A stretch of 64,000 nt of DNA, taken from NCBI GenBank assembly GCA_019694165.1, contig JAIBCL010000012.1, positions 62,001 through 126,000 of the forward strand. Direction: 5' to 3'. Below, piece after piece: positions 50,445-57,734 of the stretch. Both the position numbers and the translations under genes were made by a program. The stretch's first letter is position 1. Each line of letters starts with the position of its first letter. A model generated the notes under the pieces. The model saw nothing but the letters and a program-made list of their open reading frames with translations, searched no databases and was not told where the DNA came from. The stretch is from Verrucomicrobiaceae bacterium (GTDB taxonomy: Bacteria; Verrucomicrobiota; Verrucomicrobiia; Verrucomicrobiales; Verrucomicrobiaceae).

Positions 50445-52075
50445 GCGCGCCTGACACGACTACGAAGTCCCAAGGCGAACGCGTCGGTGCGCGCACATTC
50501 GGCATCGTCACACTCGCGATCCTGAGCAGCCGCATCCTCGGCCTCGTGCGCGAGATGGCGCTGGCCTACCTCTTCGGCGGTGAAAACAAGAAGTGGTTCG
50601 ACTGCTTCCTCACCGCCTTTCGCATGCCGAACATGCTGCGCGATCTCTTCGCGGAAGGCGCGCTGTCCACGGCATTCGTCACCACATTCACCAAGCGCGC
50701 GCAGACTGAAGGCGACGAGTCGGCATGGGCGCTGGCGAGCAAGGTGATGACGCTGGCAGCCGTGGCGATGAGCATCGTCTCCGTCCTCGGCATCATCCTG
50801 GCAAAGCCGATCACGATGATCCTCGCGCCGGGCTGGATTCACGAGACGCCCGAGAAGATCGAGTTCACGCTTCAGCTCGCGCGCATCATGTATCCGTTCA
50901 TCCTCATGGTATCGCTCGCCGCGCTGGTGATGGGGATGCTGAATGCGAAGAAGGTCTTCGGGATGCCGGCGATGGCATCGACGTTCTTCAACATCTTCTC
51001 CATGCTCGGCGGCGGCATCCTCGGCTGGTGGATGGATCCGCATTTCGGAAAGTCGTCGCTGATCGGTTTTGCATTTGGGACGCTCATCGGCGGGCTGGCG
51101 CAGCTTTGCATGCAGTTTCCGTCGCTGCGGCGCGTCGGTTATCGTTTCAAGCTCGACTTCGACTGGAACGACAGCGGGGTCAAAAAGGTGCTGGAGCTGA
51201 TGTGGCCCGCCGTGATCTCCGGCAGTGTGGTGCAGTTCAATGTGATGTTGAACAGCGTCTTTGCCTCGTATCTCGCCGTGAAAGACGGGCCGGTGACGTG
51301 GTTGAACTATTCCTTCCGCCTCATCCAGCTTCCTCTCGGTCTCTTTGGCGTGGCCGTCGCCACGATCACGCTGCCTGCGATGTCGCGACTGGCGGCCGAA
51401 GGCATCACCGAAGGCTTCAAGGACACGCTGGCCCGTGGCTTGAAGCTTGTGTTTCTCATGACGCTGCCATCCGCGGTAGGCATGGCGTTCCTCGCCGAAC
51501 CGATCATCTCGTTGATTTACGAGCGCGGGAAGTTCACGCCGGAGGACACCGCAATGACCGCGCTCGCCCTGCGCACGTACGCCTGGGGCCTCGTGTTCTA
51601 CTCGGGCATCAAGGTGATCCAACCGGCATTCTATGCGATCGAGCGACGCTTCGTGCCGCTGACGGTGAGTGCGATCGCCGTCGCCGTGAGTGCCATCCTG
51701 AATTCCGTCAGCGTGTTTGGCTTGCGGCTCGGGCACGACTACCTGGCGCTCGGCACCAGCGCCTCCGCCTTCGTGAACTTCACGCTTCTTTGCGTCGTGA
51801 TGAGCCGCATCGCCGGCGGGATGCATGGCCGCGATCTGGCGGTCAATTTTTCGAAGCTGCTCGTGTCCGTGATCGCGATGGCTGTCGTCTGCATCGTTGC
51901 CCGCCAGACGGTGCTCGCTTCGTGGCATGAGCATCGCTTTGTGTTCAAGTGTGCCGCCTTGTTCGGCACCATCGGCGCTGCAGCCGGTGTTTACTTCGGT
52001 GTGAACGCGCTCCTGAAGAATGAGGAGGTGGCCGAGTTCAAAACCATCCTGCGCCGCAAGCTGCGTCGTTCCTGA
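50441..52075 (+). CDS. murJ: Lipid II flippase MurJ
   Basis: 544 residues, with about 14 membrane helices. Family marks are SRILGLVREMALAYLFG at the start, then DCFLTAFRMPNMLRDLFAEGALSTAFVT shown here by its core FRMPNMLRDLFAEGALS. GPVTWLNYSFRLIQLPLGLF with VAVATITLPAMSR and IYERGKFTPEDT follow. MurJ moves lipid II from the cytoplasmic to the periplasmic face for peptidoglycan synthesis. It is coupled to the Sua5-type gene (ATGA overlap) and is followed after 12 bases by a small exported protein. Confidence 0.95.
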   Translation: MSAPDTTTKSQGERVGARTFGIVTLAILSSRILGLVREMALAYLFGGENKKWFDCFLTAFRMPNMLRDLFAEGALSTAFVTTFTKRAQTEGDESAWALASKVMTLAAVAMSIVSVLGIILAKPITMILAPGWIHETPEKIEFTLQLARIMYPFILMVSLAALVMGMLNAKKVFGMPAMASTFFNIFSMLGGGILGWWMDPHFGKSSLIGFAFGTLIGGLAQLCMQFPSLRRVGYRFKLDFDWNDSGVKKVLELMWPAVISGSVVQFNVMLNSVFASYLAVKDGPVTWLNYSFRLIQLPLGLFGVAVATITLPAMSRLAAEGITEGFKDTLARGLKLVFLMTLPSAVGMAFLAEPIISLIYERGKFTPEDTAMTALALRTYAWGLVFYSGIKVIQPAFYAIERRFVPLTVSAIAVAVSAILNSVSVFGLRLGHDYLALGTSASAFVNFTLLCVVMSRIAGGMHGRDLAVNFSKLLVSVIAMAVVCIVARQTVLASWHEHRFVFKCAALFGTIGAAAGVYFGVNALLKNEEVAEFKTILRRKLRRS

Positions 52076-52087
52076 CCGTCCGCGACC

Positions 52088-52684
52088 ATGAAGCCGCATC
52101 ACAAACCCTGGATTCTGGTGCTGAGCAGCCTTGCCATCATCTGGAGCGGCGTGGCGGTCGTGCTTCATGTTACCGACGACAAGATTTCAAATCCGCAGAA
52201 GACGCTCGAAATGATGAGGGCGTCGCCATGGTTCAATGGCAGCACTGCTTCATCTTCCGCCCGCGACGAGCACCTGAGCAAGGTGATCGCCAACGTGAAC
52301 ATGCTCGACTTCCCCCAGCGCACCGAGATGCGCGACGAGGGGCCGGAGACGATCAAGAAGTTCTTCGACTCGCTGACGAAGGAGGAGCAGAAACGCTACG
52401 TCGATCTCACCGTGCAGAAGGCATTCGATGCCGTGATCAAGGGCTTCAAGGCCATGGGCGAGGATGAAAGGAAACGGACCATCACGCTCGTGCGGCGCAA
52501 CATCCGTGCGAACCGCAATGGCGATGAGGCTCAGAAGCGTGCCGATGAAGACCAGAAGCTGTTCGACGAATTCATCGACATCGGCATCGAGGACTTTTTC
52601 AAGAATGCCTCGACCGAGGAGAAAATGAAGCTCGCTCCCGCCATCGAAGACATGCAGACGCGGATTCGTGGAGTTGGGAGGTGA
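52088..52684 (+). CDS. Membrane-anchored protein of unknown function
   Basis: 198 residues. One membrane helix (about residues 8-27) is followed by a highly charged, helical extracytoplasmic or periplasmic part rich in Lys, Glu and Asp (KKFFDSLTKEEQKRYVDLT, with the DERKR stretch). No family is recognised. Its position 12 bases after murJ suggests the same transcript and perhaps an envelope role. Confidence 0.65.
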   Translation: MKPHHKPWILVLSSLAIIWSGVAVVLHVTDDKISNPQKTLEMMRASPWFNGSTASSSARDEHLSKVIANVNMLDFPQRTEMRDEGPETIKKFFDSLTKEEQKRYVDLTVQKAFDAVIKGFKAMGEDERKRTITLVRRNIRANRNGDEAQKRADEDQKLFDEFIDIGIEDFFKNASTEEKMKLAPAIEDMQTRIRGVGR

Positions 52685-52751
52685 GCGCGGCGGGGCGGAC
52701 GCCAGGCAAAATCCATTTGCCGATGCGGAATGAGCATGATTGCTTCGACCC

Positions 52752-53075
52752 ATGGTTTCCATGAAGGACATCCAGCGATACTGCGATGAGATCGCCGCGG
52801 CGTTCAAGCCGCGGAAGATCATTCTCTTCGGTTCTCATGCTTACGGACGGCCGCACCGCGATTCCGACGTGGACGTGCTCGTGGTCATGCCTGAACGTAG
52901 ACAGGCCGGGTATCGGGCCGTCTTGAGGATAAGGGAAAAAGTGCGCGCGCGCTTCCCGGTGGACCTCCTCGTGCATGGCAGCCGCGACATCGCGCGGCGC
53001 ATTAAGGATCGCGAGTCATTCTTCCTCGACGTCACGGAAAAAGGGAGGGTCATGTATGAAGCGGGCCACGCGTGA
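52752..53075 (+). CDS. MNT-type minimal nucleotidyltransferase
   Basis: 107 residues from the ATG at 52752; 52761 is also possible. The nucleotidyltransferase motif GSHAYGRPHRDSDVDVLVV has the G-S-x10-D-x-D pattern needed for activity. It overlaps the HEPN gene downstream by 20 bases. In characterised MNT-HEPN modules this protein is the antitoxin and adds AMP residues to the toxin. Confidence 0.9.
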   Translation: MVSMKDIQRYCDEIAAAFKPRKIILFGSHAYGRPHRDSDVDVLVVMPERRQAGYRAVLRIREKVRARFPVDLLVHGSRDIARRIKDRESFFLDVTEKGRVMYEAGHA

Positions 53076-53436
53076 GTGGGTGAGGAAAGCGGAGGACGAT
53101 TTCCTTGCTGCCCAGGCGCTCTCACGCCAGCGGAAGACGCCCTTGCGCGATGCGGTCTGCTTCCACTGTCAGCAGAGCGCGGAGAAATACCTCAAGGCGC
53201 GCATGGAAGAGGCTGGCCTCCGGATTCCAAAGACGCACGATCTCGAGGACTTGCTAGCTCTCCTAGTGCCTTTCGAGCCGCTCTGGGTCGCGCTGGAGCC
53301 TGCGTTAAGGCGACTCACGCCCTACGGAGTGAAAATCCGTTACCCCGGCAGCGAAGCGACTGTTCCGCAGGTGAAGGTGGCGAAACAGGATATCAAGGCG
53401 ATCCGCAAAGAAGCTCGCTTCGCCCTCGGGCTTTGA
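53056..53436 (+). CDS. HEPN domain protein (probable toxin)
   Basis: 126 residues from the ATG at 53056. The HEPN helices show AVCFHCQQSAEKYLKARM and then PKTHDLEDL. A candidate RX4-6H motif, Arg-x5-His, is found in LRDAVCFH, the motif used by HEPN RNases. It overlaps the MNT gene by 20 bases, a standard minimal toxin-antitoxin arrangement. The ABC ATPase gene starts 8 bases after its stop. Confidence 0.88.
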   Translation: MKRATREWVRKAEDDFLAAQALSRQRKTPLRDAVCFHCQQSAEKYLKARMEEAGLRIPKTHDLEDLLALLVPFEPLWVALEPALRRLTPYGVKIRYPGSEATVPQVKVAKQDIKAIRKEARFALGL

Positions 53437-53444
53437 CTTGTTCC

Positions 53445-54338
53445 ATGCCTCTCATCGAAGTCCAGCACCTGACCAAGCATTGGCGCAAAGACAAGCCGGC
53501 ACTCGATGACGTGAGCTTCGACGTCGGCTACGGCCAGATCGTGGGCCTGCTCGGTCACAATGGCGCGGGCAAGAGCACGGTGCTCGGCATCACGCTCGGC
53601 ATGGTGCGGCCCGACGAGGGCGAGGTGCGCATCGGCGGGCACTCGGTGCAGCGGAGCCGGGCAAAAGCGCTCCAGCAGATCGGCGCGATCTTTGAGACGG
53701 CCGTGTTCTACGACTACCTCACCGGCTGGCAGAATCTCCGCGTGCTCTGCTCGCTCTCCGGATATTGGGACGAAAAGGAAGCACGTCGTGTGCTCAAGAT
53801 GGTGAACCTCCACGAACGCGCGGAGCACAAAACCTCGACCTACAGCCACGGCATGAAGCAGCGGCTGGCGCTGGCGCAGGCCCTGCTCCCGCGTCCGAAA
53901 TGCCTGCTGCTCGACGAGCCTACCGACGGCCTCGATCCCGAGGGCATCCGGGAGTTCCGCGAATTCATCCTGAAGTTGAAGAACGAATTCGGCATGACCA
54001 TCCTGCTGAATTCGCACCTGCTCGCCGAAGTCGAGCTGATGTGCGACCGCTGCGTGATCTTGAAGCAGGGCCGCAAGGTGTACGAAGGCCCCGTGCCCTC
54101 GAAGGAGGATGCGCGGCCGAGGTTTCAGCTCGAGACGCCGGACCTCGACGAGGCGCGCGCCGTGGCGGGCCGATGTGGTGCGAGCATTCGTCACGACGGC
54201 TCGGTCGATCTGCCGCCCGACATCCTCGGGTTCGAGTTCGTGAAGCGACTCGTCGAGGCCGGGGTGCGCGTAAATGCCTGGCAGCAGCACAGGCGTACGC
54301 TCGAAGATTGCTACCTGGAACTAACCGGCGCGCAGTGA
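53445..54338 (+). CDS. ABC transporter ATPase (BcrA/CcmA-like)
   Basis: 297 residues from the ATG at 53445. Walker A is GHNGAGKST (about 36-44), the signature is YSHGMKQRLALAQAL and Walker B is CLLLDEPTDGLDPEG, with the H-loop in LLNSHLLAE. A C-terminal extension of about 85 residues is of the DUF4162 kind, as in drug/bacteriocin exporter ATPases. No permease follows on this strand; the nearest is the convergent ABC-2 permease at 54395. The gene follows the HEPN gene by 8 bases. Confidence 0.88.
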   Translation: MPLIEVQHLTKHWRKDKPALDDVSFDVGYGQIVGLLGHNGAGKSTVLGITLGMVRPDEGEVRIGGHSVQRSRAKALQQIGAIFETAVFYDYLTGWQNLRVLCSLSGYWDEKEARRVLKMVNLHERAEHKTSTYSHGMKQRLALAQALLPRPKCLLLDEPTDGLDPEGIREFREFILKLKNEFGMTILLNSHLLAEVELMCDRCVILKQGRKVYEGPVPSKEDARPRFQLETPDLDEARAVAGRCGASIRHDGSVDLPPDILGFEFVKRLVEAGVRVNAWQQHRRTLEDCYLELTGAQ

Positions 54339-54394
54339 ACCGCGAAGACGGCGCGCGCCCGCAGTGGATGACGAAAACCACCCTGCGGCACGAA

Positions 54395-55192
54395 CTACTG
54401 TGTGGCGAACTTCGTCAGCAGGCCGCGCTTGCGCGTGAGATTCAGAATCCACACGAAAAGCCAGCCCGCCAGGGCGAGATAGACGATGTTCAGCACGAAG
54501 GCCCAGACGAGCGCCGTCCAGTCCATTGCACCGGTCTTCATCACCTCCCGCATTCCTTCAAAAACATGTGTCGCTGGAAAACACCACGCCAGCGGCTGCG
54601 ACCATGCCGGCATGTCTTTCACGGGATAAAAGGCCGCGACGACCGGCTGGAGGAAGAACGGCACGGCCCACGCCAGCGATTCAGCGGCTTGACCCCACCG
54701 CAAAATCAAAGCGGTCGAAATCATGCCGAGCGACCAGCCGAAGACCATCAGACTCAGGAAAAACGGAATGAGCCACCAGCCCAGGCTGAAAATGTTGTAA
54801 GAGTAGCCGAACCACGAAATGAGGCAGAGCACGAGGCCCGTGACGGCGATGCGCAGCAGGCCGACGACAAACGTGGCGCTCAAGTACTCCGCCGTGCGCA
54901 CGGGCGCGACGAAGACATTCAGCAAATTGCGCGTCCACACGTCCTCGAGAAAAGAGATGGCCACGCCCTGCTGCGCACGGAACATGACATCCCAGAGGAT
55001 CATCGCGCCGAGCATGAAGAGAATGAAGCTGCCAAACTGCGCATTCGTGTTCCGCTGTATGAAAACGGTCACATTGCCCCACACGACGAGATCGACCACG
55101 GGCCAGAAGATCAGTTCCACGAGCCGCATCGGCGACCGCGTGTAGAGAAAAAAGTAGCGCATCACGAGCGCGCTGATGGTGCGGAAGTTCAT
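54395..55192 (-). CDS. ABC-2-type permease
   Basis: 265 residues with about six membrane helices and the ABC-2 family layout (N-terminal FRTISALVMRYFFLYTRSP, loop with RAQQGVAISFLEDVWTRNLLN, read here in its core ISFLEDVWTRNLLN). It lies downstream of its ATPase gene with a 4-base ATGA overlap on the minus strand, so they form one exporter. The substrate could be a polysaccharide, lipid or drug; the sequence does not tell. Confidence 0.85.
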   Translation of the reverse strand: MNFRTISALVMRYFFLYTRSPMRLVELIFWPVVDLVVWGNVTVFIQRNTNAQFGSFILFMLGAMILWDVMFRAQQGVAISFLEDVWTRNLLNVFVAPVRTAEYLSATFVVGLLRIAVTGLVLCLISWFGYSYNIFSLGWWLIPFFLSLMVFGWSLGMISTALILRWGQAAESLAWAVPFFLQPVVAAFYPVKDMPAWSQPLAWCFPATHVFEGMREVMKTGAMDWTALVWAFVLNIVYLALAGWLFVWILNLTRKRGLLTKFATQ

Positions 55193-55950
55193 GGCGGATC
55201 AACAATCTCCCCGTCGCGTGCGATCTTGATGAAGACGTCCTCGAGCGAGCTGCCGCTCGAGCGCGCAATGATGTCCGCCGGCCGGCCTTCGCAGACGATT
55301 TTCCCTTTGTGCAGGAAAATCACGCGGTCACACACCTCCTCAATGTCGCGCATGTTGTGCGAGGTGTAAAGAATGCTGCAATGGTGCTCGCGCTGCCGGC
55401 GCCGCACAACCTTCCGCACCTTGTCGGCGATGTCGGGATCGAGGCTCGCGGTCGGTTCGTCGAGCATGAGCAGCTCGGGGTCGTTCAGGAAGGCTTTGCA
55501 AAGATTCACGCGGGTCGATTCGCCTGCGGAGAGCTGGCCGGTCACGCGCTCGCGAAGGTCGGTCACCTCGAGCATCTCGAGCAGATCGGCGATTTTCTTT
55601 TTCGGGTCGCGCACACCGTAGATGTGCGCGAAGACGAGGAGGTTCTGCCACACCTTGAGATTGCCGGGAAGGCTGACGTAGGCGGAGGAAAAATTCGACT
55701 TCTGTAATATCTCGATCTTGTGGTCTTGCAGCGATTTGCCGAAGGCGAAAATCCGGCCCGACGTCGGCAAGGTGAGACCGAGCAGGCAGTTCATCGCCGT
55801 GGTCTTTCCCGCGCCGTTCGCACCGAGCAGGCCGAGGATTTCCCCCCGATGCAGCTTGAACGAGAAAGCGTCCAGCGCCTTCACGCCGTCAAACTCACGG
55901 GTGAGTTCGCGGGATTCGAGTACGACTTCGCGCTGGTCGGTCTCAGACAT
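55189..55950 (-). CDS. ABC-2-type transporter ATPase
   Basis: 253 residues from the ATG at 55950. Walker A is GANGAGKTT, the signature is QLSAGESTRVNLCKA (LSAGE, with Ala replacing the first Gly of LSGGQ) and Walker B is LLMLDEPTASLDPD. SHNMRDIEEVCDRVIFL holds the H-loop. It is coupled to the permease gene by an ATGA overlap. It and the convergent ATPase at 53445 flank the one permease. Confidence 0.88.
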   Translation of the reverse strand: MSETDQREVVLESRELTREFDGVKALDAFSFKLHRGEILGLLGANGAGKTTAMNCLLGLTLPTSGRIFAFGKSLQDHKIEILQKSNFSSAYVSLPGNLKVWQNLLVFAHIYGVRDPKKKIADLLEMLEVTDLRERVTGQLSAGESTRVNLCKAFLNDPELLMLDEPTASLDPDIADKVRKVVRRRQREHHCSILYTSHNMRDIEEVCDRVIFLHKGKIVCEGRPADIIARSSGSSLEDVFIKIARDGEIVDPP

Positions 55951-56025
55951 GGGCGCGCAGAATGCGCGAGCAGCGGAATAAAGCAAGACGAACGGGGCGA
56001 CGGCTTCGTCTCGACGGAAAAACAC

Positions 56026-57477
56026 TCACGCCACGATGTCTTTCACCACATGCCCGTGGATGTCCGTGAGTCGGTAATCGCGGCCTTGGAAGCGATAGGT
56101 GAGGCGCTCGTGATCGAAACCGAGCAGGTGCATCACCGTGGCTTGGAAGTCGTGCACGTGGACTTTGTTCTCGGCGATGCTGAAACCGAGTTCGTCGGTG
56201 CTGCCGTAGTCGAAGCCGGCCTTCGCGCCGCCGCCGGCCATGAAGAGCGTGAAGCAGTCCGGGTAGTGATCGCGGCCCAGCACCTTGCTGGCGGCCGTGC
56301 GGCCCTCGCGGAAGGGCGTGCGGCCAAATTCGCCACCCCAGATGACGAGCGTGTCCTCGAGCAGGCCGCGCTGTTTCAGATCTTTGATCAAAGCGGCCAC
56401 CGGTTTGTCCGTCGCGGCCACTTTCTTCGTCAAACCGTCCTCGATGCCGTTGTCAGGCCCGGTGCCGTGGAAGTCCCAGCCCCAGTCAAAGAGCTGCACA
56501 AAGCGCACGCCTTGCTCCACGAGCCGACGCGCAAGCAGGCAGTTGTTTGCAAAGCTCGCCTCGCCCGGTTTCACGCCGTAGGCCTCCAGCGTGGCTGCGT
56601 TTTCCTTCGAGATGTCCATCACCTCCGGCACGCTCGCCTGCATGCGATACGCCAGCTCGTATTGCGCGATGCGCGTCACCGTCTCCGGATGCCCCAGCTC
56701 CGCCACCTGCTGCTGATTGAGCTGGTTGAGCACATCGAGCGTCTTGCGCCGCATCTCGCGATTCATCCCCGCCGGATCGCTCACAAAGAGCACCGGATCG
56801 CCCTTGCTGCGGCATTGCACGCCTTGATACACGCTCGGGATGAAGCCGCTGCCCCACAAACCCTGTCCACCGCTCGGCTGCGTGCCGCTGGAGATCAGCG
56901 TCACAAAGCCCGGCAGGTCCTGATTGTCCGTGCCGAGCCCATACGTCGCCCACGAGCCGAGCGACGGCCGTCCCTGACGCGCATGCCCGGTGAAAAGCAG
57001 CAGCTCCGCCGGCGCATGATTGAACTGGTCCGTGTTCATCGAACGGATCATGCACATCTCATCCGCGATGGTGTGAAAGTTCGGGCACGCATCGCTCATC
57101 CACATCCCCGCCTTTCCGTAACGCGCAAACGTGCGCGGCGTGCCCATCAGCTTCGGCACGCCCGTCGTGAAGGCAAAGCGCCGACCTTTGAGAATCGAGT
57201 CCGGACAATCCTGCCCGCTGCGCTTCACCAGCTCCGGCTTGTAATCAAACAGATCGAGATGCGGCGGCGCACCTGACATGTGCAGGTAGATCACGCGCTT
57301 CGCCTTCGCCTGATGATGCGACTTCCGCGGCAGCATCGGATTCGCCGCCTGCGGCATCGCCGCGGAGTCCTGCTGCATCGCGTGCAACGCAATCGCGCCC
57401 AAGCTGAACTGCCCCGCATTGCCCAAAAAAGTGCGCCGCGTCGTGAGCTGGAGTTTGTCGTGGAGAATGGGGTTCAT
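56026..57477 (-). CDS. DUF1501 (sulfatase-like, Tat-exported) protein
   Basis: 483 residues from the ATG at 57477. A twin-arginine signal (TRRTFLGNAG) precedes a large domain of the DUF1501 kind. Landmarks are HMSGAPPHLDLFDYKP, SWATYGLGT and VIWGGEFGRTPF. The fold is related to alkaline phosphatase/sulfatase, but function is not known. In Planctomycetes and Verrucomicrobia it is regularly encoded next to a PSD1-type protein, as here: the PSD1 gene lies upstream on the same strand with a small membrane gene between. Confidence 0.9.
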   Translation of the reverse strand: MNPILHDKLQLTTRRTFLGNAGQFSLGAIALHAMQQDSAAMPQAANPMLPRKSHHQAKAKRVIYLHMSGAPPHLDLFDYKPELVKRSGQDCPDSILKGRRFAFTTGVPKLMGTPRTFARYGKAGMWMSDACPNFHTIADEMCMIRSMNTDQFNHAPAELLLFTGHARQGRPSLGSWATYGLGTDNQDLPGFVTLISSGTQPSGGQGLWGSGFIPSVYQGVQCRSKGDPVLFVSDPAGMNREMRRKTLDVLNQLNQQQVAELGHPETVTRIAQYELAYRMQASVPEVMDISKENAATLEAYGVKPGEASFANNCLLARRLVEQGVRFVQLFDWGWDFHGTGPDNGIEDGLTKKVAATDKPVAALIKDLKQRGLLEDTLVIWGGEFGRTPFREGRTAASKVLGRDHYPDCFTLFMAGGGAKAGFDYGSTDELGFSIAENKVHVHDFQATVMHLLGFDHERLTYRFQGRDYRLTDIHGHVVKDIVA

Positions 57478-57494
57478 GGCTTCGGATTTAAAGT

Positions 57495-57716
57495 TCAGCG
57501 ATTCGTCCAATAAGCATGCGCCGCGGCGCCCAGTGTGAGCAAGCCGACGAGCCAATACTGCCATCCGCCGTTGCTAAACGCACCCATCATCGCGAAGAAG
57601 CCAACGATGAGGAGGTAAGCGAGGCCGAACGCACGAGCGAGAGGCTTTTCGGATTGATTGGCAAAGTTGTAGGCCACAACGGCCAAACCCAATCGAATGA
57701 TAATGGCAATAGACAT
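57495..57716 (-). CDS. Small membrane protein between PSD1 and DUF1501
   Basis: 73 residues with three short hydrophobic segments (about 1-17, 27-46 and 50-70). No family is recognised. The gene lies 17 bases from the DUF1501 gene and 18 bases from the PSD1 gene on the same strand, so it is probably in one transcript with both. Confidence 0.6.
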   Translation of the reverse strand: MSIAIIIRLGLAVVAYNFANQSEKPLARAFGLAYLLIVGFFAMMGAFSNGGWQYWLVGLLTLGAAAHAYWTNR

Positions 57717-57734
57717 GCGAACAAGTGTTGAGAG

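Noticed and set aside
50312-52168. A 618-codon minus-strand open frame opposite murJ
   Set aside because: MurJ is clear on the plus strand; the antisense frame is charged and repetitive in composition with no domain.
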